Assembly: GCA_947167105.1 (NCBI GenBank)
Contig: CAMVGU010000022.1
Coordinates: forward strand, 1 to 57,695
DNA: 57,695 nt
Source of the DNA: an uncultured Selenomonas sp.
GTDB taxonomy: Bacteria > Bacillota > Negativicutes > Selenomonadales > Selenomonadaceae
Direction of reading: 5' to 3'
The notes under the pieces were generated by a model that saw nothing but the letters and a program-made list of their open reading frames with translations, ran no database searches and was not told the DNA's origin. The stretch's first letter is position 1, and every line of letters begins with the position of its first letter. Positions 43,412 through 50,121 of this stretch are shown here, piece by piece. A program made the position numbers and the translations under genes.

Positions 43412-43431
43412 ATATCTAAAAAAAGCGATAT
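43412..43431. promoter_or_regulatory. Second ArsR-like operator, upstream of the radical SAM pair
   Basis: ATATC, ten bases, GATAT: the same half-sites and spacing as in the ArsR promoter. It lies 27 bp upstream of the first radical SAM gene and overlaps a TATATA-like -10 region. Confidence 0.65.
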
Positions 43432-43457
43432 ATAGATTCATTAAGGAGTGTTGTATC

Positions 43458-44336
43458 ATGCATTTTGCCAGTACCGTTGTACGTCCGCCTTATGAGGCAA
43501 ACAGTGTTTTCCTGCAAATAACGTCCGGTTGTTCCCATAATGCCTGCCGATTCTGCACCTACTACAAGGATGCGCCCTTTGGCGTATCGCCATTGGATGA
43601 GGTCAAAGAGGATTTGCAGGAACTCAAGGAGTATGGCATATCTTTCCCACGCATCTGGCTGCAGAGCGCCGACCCCTTCCTGCTGACTTTCGATAAGCTG
43701 AAAACCGTTGCCGAGCTTATCCACGAATACCTGCCTTTTGTCCGGTCCATCGGAGGCTATGGGCGTGTGGACAGCGTAAAGAACAAGTCGGTTGAGCAAA
43801 TCAAAGAACTTCACCGGATGGGGTATGACCGTCTCGTATTTGGCATTGAATCCGGCGATGATGCTGTGTTAAAACGCATGAACAAAGGTTATGAAGCAAA
43901 GGATATCGTGGAGCAGCTGGGAAAACTGACGGAGGCAGGCATGGATTATGCCGTCATTTTCCTGAGTGGTCTTGGCGGGCACGGCTACGGTCTTTCCCAT
44001 GCGGAAAAAACAGCAGATGTTATCAACCAGCTCACGCCGTTTCGGGTCATGGCGGCAGGGCTTACTCTTTTTCCCGATACTCCGCTCATGGAAGACGTGA
44101 AAAACGGTACTTTTGTTGAAGCCACGGAAGCCGAACGAATTGAAGAACTTCAGACGTTTTTGCGTAAATTGACGATAGAAACGACCATAGATGCGACCAA
44201 TGCTTCCATCATAACGCCTATCTATGGGCAATTGCCGAATGACAAGCAAAAGATGCTCGATACTCTGGAAACTATCTTTCGACGTTTCGGAGAAAAAGGC
44301 TTGCGTTCTCGGCGGGAAAATCTCCGCATGATTTAA
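43458..44336 (+). CDS. Radical SAM protein, first of a tandem pair
   Basis: 292 residues. The cluster motif is CSHNACRFC, a CX4CX2C spacing shared by its neighbour, followed by IWLQSADPFLLT in the SAM-binding area and FGIESGDDAVLKRMNKGYEA, as in the Elp3-like radical SAM fold. C-terminal LSGLGGHGYGLSHAEKTADV and TLFPDTPLMEDV are family landmarks. AAGGAG lies upstream of ATG 43458. The family is common in anaerobes without assigned reactions. Its expression is probably under the ArsR protein encoded just upstream. Confidence 0.85.
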   Translation: MHFASTVVRPPYEANSVFLQITSGCSHNACRFCTYYKDAPFGVSPLDEVKEDLQELKEYGISFPRIWLQSADPFLLTFDKLKTVAELIHEYLPFVRSIGGYGRVDSVKNKSVEQIKELHRMGYDRLVFGIESGDDAVLKRMNKGYEAKDIVEQLGKLTEAGMDYAVIFLSGLGGHGYGLSHAEKTADVINQLTPFRVMAAGLTLFPDTPLMEDVKNGTFVEATEAERIEELQTFLRKLTIETTIDATNASIITPIYGQLPNDKQKMLDTLETIFRRFGEKGLRSRRENLRMI

Positions 44337-44381
44337 CATAAATATCTTGTTTGCCAAACAGTATGTGTCGGAGGAATCATC

Positions 44382-45266
44382 ATGCACTATCATGGTCCGA
44401 TTGTACGTCCACAAACAGACGCGGACAGCATCTTTGTTGAAGTAACAGTAGGGTGTACGCACAACAATTGTACATTTTGCAATTTTTACGACGGCTATCC
44501 TTTTCGTGTCGCACCCCTCTCTCAAGTTGAAGCAGACTTGCAAGAAGCGGCAGCGAATTTCCCTCATGCAAAGAAAGTGTGGGCAAGCGGCGGTAATCCA
44601 TTTGCGCTAAGCGTGAACAAACTTGCTACATTGGCAAAACTTTTCAAAAAATATCTTCCCGAAGCAATCATATCCACTTATGCCCGTGTGGACGATATTA
44701 CGAGTAAATCAGTCGATGACCTCAAAATGCTACGGGAACTCGGTTTTGAAATTCTCGTGCTTGGCATAGAAACCGGCGATGATGATGTTTTGACCCATGT
44801 AAAAAAAGGATATACTTCCGAGGATATTTTGCGGGAATGCAAGAAAATTGAAAGTGCCGGTATTGCTTGGCGGGTGATCTATTTGGGAGGATTGGCCGGT
44901 GAGGGAAAATGTGTCGAAAGCGCAAAACGTACAGCCGCTGTTCTTAATGAATTGCATCCATTCAATATGATGCTGACCACCGTGGCGGTATTGCGTGGAA
45001 CGGAACTGTATAACGAAATGCAACAGGGGAAATGGGTTGAAGCGGGAGAAAAAGAACGGCTTATGGAGTTTCGCACTCTCCTTGCAGAATTAAAAAATCC
45101 CATCAATGTCTACTCGGTCACATCTACAGTAAGTTTTCCGTTTGTCGTGGATTTGCCGGAAGGAAAAAAAGAGATTCTCCGTCACTTAGATGATGAAATT
45201 GCAAGCGTGACAGAGGACTATGACAATATGGTACGTGCGAGCAGAGCAAGGATGACATCTGTTTGA
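44382..45266 (+). CDS. Radical SAM protein, second of a tandem pair
   Basis: 294 residues, homologous to the preceding gene. The cluster motif CTHNNCTFC again has CX4CX2C spacing; KVWASGGNPFALSVNKL and LGIETGDDDVLTHVKKGY follow, then YLGGLAGEGKCVESAKR. GGAGGAATCATC precedes the ATG. The genes are 45 bp apart and likely co-transcribed; they probably have related but distinct substrates, as identity is only moderate. No terminator is clear after it. Confidence 0.85.
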   Translation: MHYHGPIVRPQTDADSIFVEVTVGCTHNNCTFCNFYDGYPFRVAPLSQVEADLQEAAANFPHAKKVWASGGNPFALSVNKLATLAKLFKKYLPEAIISTYARVDDITSKSVDDLKMLRELGFEILVLGIETGDDDVLTHVKKGYTSEDILRECKKIESAGIAWRVIYLGGLAGEGKCVESAKRTAAVLNELHPFNMMLTTVAVLRGTELYNEMQQGKWVEAGEKERLMEFRTLLAELKNPINVYSVTSTVSFPFVVDLPEGKKEILRHLDDEIASVTEDYDNMVRASRARMTSV

Positions 45267-45380
45267 TTTGTAGAAATTTGTTTTACCAAGTAGCTATAAT
45301 AGAAGTTTTGATAGCTATCTTCAAAGACAGTATACACTGTATGTCCAGCAACTGCCGTCTCCGAGTCCCATTTTCATTTT

Positions 45381-45485
45381 ATAGTAAACGAAATATAATT
45401 TTGTGTTTTAGTAAATGGTTTGATGTAGCGTATTTTCCAAAATGGGTGCAGATTTCAAATCACCAAATTTGACTGCGTTTACTAT
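45381..45485. mobile_element. MITE-like element, IS630/Tc1 type
   Basis: TAGTAAACG at the left and CGTTTACTA at the right are perfect 9-bp terminal inverted repeats, extended to 12 bp by TTA/TAA outside. Each end is flanked by TA, the target duplication of IS630/Tc1-mariner elements. The 105-bp interior is AT-rich and has no coding frame. Confidence 0.55.
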
Positions 45486-45523
45486 AATTTATCACTTTTA
45501 AATGACGCAGAACCCAAATAATA

Positions 45524-45673
45524 GGGGGTGCAAAATCCCCACCGAGGGGGTGCAAATGCACCCCCTTCTCTTTTTCTCAAAGCCTTGTCCCGTGCGGCTT
45601 CTGAGGCATACTCGTTTAACGATAGGCAGGGGGGTGCAAGGGGGTTCATCGTTAATCGAGTATAGGGGGTGCA
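45524..45673. repeat. GGGGGTGCA repeats and two hairpins
   Basis: GGGGGTGCA occurs four times (near 45524, 45546, 45631 and 45665). The second copy pairs with TGCACCCCC to form a 9-bp hairpin ending in TTCTCTTTTT (45546-45578), a likely plus-strand terminator. A larger inverted repeat, ATACTCGTTTAACGAT (45608-45623) against ATCGTTAATCGAGTAT (45648-45663), matches at 15 of 16 bases and encloses the third copy. Confidence 0.65.
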
Positions 45674-45697
45674 TCGTTATTTTGTATCAAAATTTGC

Positions 45698-45766
45698 GGT
45701 AAAGGGGAAATTTTACTCACAATCCTCTCGTCCCTTAGCCAAGAGGAGGCGCGGAGCATTTCGGAG
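45698..45766 (+). pseudogene. Serine recombinase, fragment left of the IS21 insertion
   Basis: The frame KGEILLTILSSLSQEEARSI, then SE matches the end of the catalytic domain of large serine recombinases just before the SISENV motif. It is cut by the IS; the reading frame resumes at 48143. Further upstream the recombinase's catalytic N-terminus is missing, so the gene was already truncated. Confidence 0.75.
45757..45766. repeat. Left 10-bp direct repeat flanking the IS
   Basis: CATTTCGGAG, identical to 48143-48152. Joining the flanks across one copy restores the recombinase reading frame, which identifies it as the target duplication. Confidence 0.85.
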
Positions 45767-45886
45767 TGTAAATGATAATATAAAACTGAGCCATATGAAG
45801 CATTAGTGATCACGAAAAAGTGAGCCACCCAAAACCCAATATCCTCTATAATGGGATGAATAATTCCATGAGGAGGATGTAGCAAG

Positions 45887-47331
45887 GTGTGTATCACTAT
45901 GGAAGAATACGCAGCAATCCGACAAAAATATCTCATCGATGGCATCAGTCAACGCCAGATTGCCAAGGAACTCGGTATATCCCGCAATACAGTTGCCAAG
46001 TATTGCAAAGGAGACACCTATGCAGGTCTTCGCGCCGACTATTGCCGGGATGCCACGGTCATGACACAGGATGTCGTCCAGTTCGTTGACGAGTGCCTCT
46101 TGGAGGATTCCCTAGAGTCCAACAAAAAACAGCATCACACGTCACGACGGATCTATCAGCGGCTGGTGGAGGAGAAAGGATTTACCGGTGCTGAGAGCTC
46201 CGTGCGGCGATTGGTCAGCAGACGGAGAAAGAATCTGCCCCATGCTTTCGTACCCTTGGATTTCAAGCAGGCGATGCCATGCAAATCGACTTCGGCGAAG
46301 CCTATGCCTACCTCAACGAGGGAAACAGGACAAAGGTTTACCTGTTCTGTGCCCGGCTGTCCTACAGTTGCGCTCCCTTCGTCGTGTGTTTTCGCAAGCA
46401 GAACACGGAGGCGTTTCTTGAAGGCATCGTGCTGGCCATGGAATTCTTCGGCGGAGTTGCACGCCGCATCATCTTCGACAATGCCCGTGTAGCGGTGAAG
46501 GAGGGCGCCGGCAAGATGGCGATCCCGCAGGAGAGCTATGCGGCTCTCTCCGCGCACTACTGTTTCCGTATGGACTTCTGCAATGTGCGCAGCGGCAATG
46601 AGAAGGGACTTGTGGAAAACTTGGTCGGTTGGGCCAGAAGAAATCTGTTGGTTCCCGTCCCTCGTGCCGATTCGCTCGAGAAGCTGAATCTCATGCTCCG
46701 AGCGTCTTGCGAGACCTACATTGCCAGCCATCAGGTCGTAGGCAAGCCCGCTCCTGTCGCTTCCATGCTGGAAGAAGACCGCCAGGGCATGCTCCCCTTG
46801 CCGGGGATTGCCTATGACACCCGTATCACGGACACCGCAAGGGTCTCGGCCTTTGCAACGACGCGCTTCCAGACCAACGACTACTCCGTTCCTGTGGAAC
46901 ATGTCGGCCAGGAAGCAACCATCAAGGCCTCCGCCGAGAACGTCTCTATCTATGTGGCGGGAAAGGAGATTGCGAAACATCGCCGCCAATATGGAAAACA
47001 CAGGCAGTCACTTGCCCTTGCCCGTTATCTCCCGCTCCTGGAGAAGAGGCCTCGTAGCATCCTGCAGGCTCGTCCCGTGCGGCAGAACCTCAGCGGAGCG
47101 CTCCTGCACATACTGGAAACGACGGAATTCAAAGCCAGGGATCTCATGGACATCCTGACACTGTGTGCCACCAAGGGAGAAGATGCATTCTGGAAAAACG
47201 AATTGGAATTTTTGGAGCGTCCTGTGCGTAGCCCCATCATCGAGGACCATGTGCAAGTGGAAGCCGTGAATCTCTCCTGCTATGACACGCTCATCCAAGG
47301 AGGTGGAACAGCATGCCGGATGCAGGCGTGA
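45887..47331 (+). pseudogene. istA: IS21 transposase IstA, single-base frameshift
   Basis: The N-terminal part from GTG 45887 has a helix-turn-helix (GISQRQIAKELGISRNTVAK). At about 46270 one G is missing (AAGCAGGCGAT where AAGCAGGGCGAT would keep frame). The DDE catalytic domain continues in another frame from 46279: Asp in AMQIDFGEAY, Asp in IIFDNARVAV and Glu in NEKGLVENLVGW. The two parts fit together as one IstA of about 480 residues. Unless the shift is a programmed event, which I doubt as there is no slippery heptamer, the transposase is inactive. GAGGAGG lies before the start. Confidence 0.82.
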
Positions 47332-48068
47332 AGGAATCCCTGAAATTTTATGCAAAGGAGTTGAAGCTGCCGACGTTCGGAAAACTGGAGGAATCCATCA
47401 ACGAGTACCGCTCAGGGCAAAGCCTGGAGGAATTCGTTCTGGAGCTTATGAAACGGGAATACGATGCCAGACAGGAGAAAAAGCGGCAAAGCCGAATGAA
47501 GAGGGCACATTTTCCCCTGCTCAAGACCCTGGAGGAATTCGATCTGAGCAAGCTCCAGCACGTGCAACCGGAATATGTCAAACAGCTCGCAAGCTGCGGG
47601 TTCATCGACCGGCATGAGAACCTTGTCCTAATCGGCAACCCGGGAACAGGGAAGACGCACTTGATGACAGCCATCGGCGTCAAAGCGTGCCTTCTCGGCT
47701 ACAAGGTGCTGTTTTGCAATGCGACCACGCTAGCTTCCGACCTCAAGGAGGCACGGGATTCCTACCAGCTGCGGCGTTTGGAAAAGACAATATCCGGCAT
47801 GGATCTCCTTCTTCTGGATGAGCTCAGCTATGCGCGGTTCAGCCAGGAGAAATCCGAGCTGCTCTTCAAGGTGATTGCGGAACGGTCAGAACGCTCCAGC
47901 ACCATGATCACCACGAACCTGGAATTTTCAAAGTGGACGGAGATGTTCTCGAATGCTACGTTGGTAGCAGCCTTGGTTGACAGGCTGACCTACCATTCGC
48001 ACGTTCTGAACATGAATGGCAATTCCTACCGCCTGCAGTGCCAAAGGAGGGATCTATGCAGCAATTGA
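47313..48068 (+). CDS. istB: IS21 helper ATPase IstB
   Basis: 251 residues, complete. Walker A is IGNPGTGKTH and Walker B MDLLLLDELSY, in a DnaC/DnaA-like AAA+ fold, with sensor TTNLEFSKW and a C-terminal LVDRLTYHSHVL segment. IstB remodels target DNA and activates IstA. ATG 47313 has AAGGAGGTGG and overlaps the istA end by 19 bases, the usual IS21 layout. Confidence 0.95.
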   Translation: MPDAGVKESLKFYAKELKLPTFGKLEESINEYRSGQSLEEFVLELMKREYDARQEKKRQSRMKRAHFPLLKTLEEFDLSKLQHVQPEYVKQLASCGFIDRHENLVLIGNPGTGKTHLMTAIGVKACLLGYKVLFCNATTLASDLKEARDSYQLRRLEKTISGMDLLLLDELSYARFSQEKSELLFKVIAERSERSSTMITTNLEFSKWTEMFSNATLVAALVDRLTYHSHVLNMNGNSYRLQCQRRDLCSN

Positions 48069-48142
48069 CTGGCTCAATTATTCGTGATCACTTGTGGCTC
48101 AAATTTTCGTGATCACATGGCTCACTTTTTCGTTGACATTCA

Positions 48143-48152
48143 CATTTCGGAG
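48143..48152. repeat. Right 10-bp direct repeat flanking the IS
   Basis: CATTTCGGAG, identical to 45757-45766. Confidence 0.85.
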
Positions 48153-49036
48153 AACGTGACTTGGGGACTGAGAAAAAAGTTCGCTGACGGCAAATTCTCC
48201 GTGGGCTACTCCCGTTTCCTTGGCTACGACAAGGGGGAGGATGGCAACCTTGCTATCAACGAGGAGCAAGCCAAGGCCGTGCGGCTCATCTTCGGGCTGT
48301 TCATTGAGGGGCTGACTCCCTGCGCCATCGCCAAGGAACTTACAAGACGGGGAATCCTGACGGTCACGGGCAAGAGCAAGTGGAATGCCGCCACCATCAA
48401 CGGAGTCCTCGCCAACGAGAAGTACACGGGCTGCGCCCGCATCCAAAAGACCTTCACGCCGGACTTCCTCACGAAGAAGGTAGTGAAGAACACCGGGCAA
48501 GTCCCCAGCTACTTCGTGGAGCAGAGCCATCCTGCCATCATCGCCCCGGAAACCTTCGAGATGGTGCAGGCGGAGGTGGCGCGGCGCAAGCGGGAGGGAG
48601 GAAGATACAGCGGCGTGAGCATTTTCTCCGGAAAAATGCCGGTGCTGGTGGAGATGACCCAGAACTGCATCGCCGAGAACGCGAGGATTGCCCAAGACCA
48701 AGGGGAGTACCAGATAAGCAGCGAACCGCAGGATTTTCCTGCGTGTGAGTCGCTTATGCACAGCAAACGCTACAACGGCTTGGTGGAGCGGTACGAAAAG
48801 GCCAAGGCACGGTTCGACGAGGTGACGGAGGCCATCGCAGAGCGGTCAGCCAAGAGCGAGAGGCTGCGACGCGAAGCTAGTCCCTTTAGGGGGCAGGGTT
48901 CATCAGGACACTTGAGGTGCAGAAGGAGCCTGTGGCAGAGTTCGACGAGCGGCTCTGGGGTGCGATGGTGGACTATGTGACGGTGGGCGCAGACAAGCGG
49001 CTGACCGTGGTGTTCCGGGACGGGACGGGGATTTGA
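48143..49036 (+). pseudogene. Serine recombinase, fragment right of the IS21 insertion
   Basis: The frame ISENVTWGLRKKFADGKFSV, GYSRFLGYDKGEDGN, AVRLIFGLFIEGLTPCAIAK and INGVLANEKYTGCARIQKTF is the recombinase domain of a large serine recombinase, followed by a zinc-ribbon-poor coiled-coil part. Near 48885 the frame shifts, then reads FIRTLEVQKEPVAEFDERLW to RDGTGI and stop at 49036. It lacks the catalytic Ser domain, is split by IS21 and frameshifted. The intact ancestor would have been an integrase or transposon recombinase, perhaps for a lost mobile element. Confidence 0.85.
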
Positions 49037-49310
49037 ATTTTTTTGTTTTTTTAGGAGGAATCGAAGGTTGATTGTCGAATGGAAAAAAGGTATAGGTTGA
49101 AATGGTAATTTCTCGATGAAGGCAAGTGAAATATTACACGGTTGGAGCGCATGAGGCAATGGCACATCCGTCTTGACGTGTATGACATAAGGTAGGCTTT
49201 AATCACGCCAGCGGCGTGAGTAGCGAAGCTTGCCATAATTTGAATTTAACGATATTGTATAATATGCTTCGTCGGAATCATCGTTCTATCATAAATAATG
49301 AGGTGTCAAT
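49037..49310. other. Non-coding stretch before the dynamin island
   Basis: AT-rich. TATAAT at 49258-49263 lies 48 bp before the first DUF2971 gene and is a reasonable -10 box; no -35 hexamer stands at 16-18 bp. It may be the island's promoter. No tRNA or attachment site is seen. Confidence 0.4.
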
Positions 49311-50111
49311 ATGGGATTGTATAAATTGACTGCAGAGCAAGCGGCGGCTGATTTGCGCGTATTGTATAGGTATGCGCCTTGGAATACCTATACAATAGAT
49401 GTAATAACACATCGGCATCTTTATTTAGCTACTGCTTCTCAGATGAACGATGAGTGGGAATTTCGCATACCATATGTATACCATAATGATTTAATTGGCA
49501 CGTTGGAAGATATGTTTCAGGGACAAAGTGCGAATTTTACAGAGGATGATGTACTCATTGAGGAACCATTTCAAGACCAAAATGGAGTTCTCCATGAAGC
49601 AGATGTTCAAGTTATAAATAGTGATCGTGACAATATAGGAATTGCGTGTTTTTCCAATTGTGAAAACAATCCTATGATGTGGTATCATTATGCAGATAAG
49701 TATAGAGGAATTTGCTTGGAATTTACGAATATTTTTGGTGAAACTACAAATGGTATCGAAGGTGTGGTGGGGCCTGTTTCTTATGGTGATTACCCACATA
49801 TAGATATTGTCAGTCAGGCACGATTGGATCCGCAACATATTGATCCGATGTATCGTTACTTCCACAAATCTACAACATGGCAACAAGAACATGAATATCG
49901 TTATATCACATACATTTGTGATGGTCGTAGCAGATATTTCCCTTTTGGCGATACCGTATTGACTGCTATTTATTGTGGCTTTAGAATGAGTCCTTGTGAT
50001 ATACAGTTGGTATACGATTTAGCTATGCTTTATAACAGGTCTGTGGCGGTATACACATCTACTCTTAGTGAAAACGACTTCGGTTTTACGTTTAGCAGAT
50101 ATGATCCATAA
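49311..50111 (+). CDS. DUF2971-domain protein, first gene of the dynamin island
   Basis: 266 residues. The family signature is clear: IACFSNCENNPMMWYHYADK then RGICLEF, with a later QQEHEYRYITY segment. DUF2971 proteins are soluble, of unknown activity, and scattered through accessory regions. The gene is AT-rich and ends 10 bp before the likely start of the first dynamin-like gene, so the two are probably co-transcribed. A second DUF2971 gene at 57160 closes the island. ATG 49311 follows GAGGTGTCAAT. Confidence 0.85.
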   Translation: MGLYKLTAEQAAADLRVLYRYAPWNTYTIDVITHRHLYLATASQMNDEWEFRIPYVYHNDLIGTLEDMFQGQSANFTEDDVLIEEPFQDQNGVLHEADVQVINSDRDNIGIACFSNCENNPMMWYHYADKYRGICLEFTNIFGETTNGIEGVVGPVSYGDYPHIDIVSQARLDPQHIDPMYRYFHKSTTWQQEHEYRYITYICDGRSRYFPFGDTVLTAIYCGFRMSPCDIQLVYDLAMLYNRSVAVYTSTLSENDFGFTFSRYDP

Positions 50112-50121
50112 AGGAAAACAT

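Larger units (their letters stand above)
45267..45697. other. Non-coding stretch before the split recombinase
   Basis: Besides the MITE candidate and the G-rich repeats and hairpins, no gene is supported. The first 110 bases after the radical SAM gene show no terminator or promoter of note. Confidence 0.5.
45767..48142 (+). mobile_element. IS21-family insertion sequence
   Basis: 2376 bp, starting TG and ending CA. The termini carry related inverted sequences (TGTAAATG...AAACTGAGCCAT at the left, TGAATGTC...AAAGTGAGCCAT read inward at the right), and further TGATCACGAA...TGAGCCA repeats lie inside both ends, the multiple transposase sites typical of IS21. CATTTCGGAG flanks it directly at 45757-45766 and 48143-48152. 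It contains istA (frameshifted) and istB and splits a serine recombinase gene. Confidence 0.88.
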
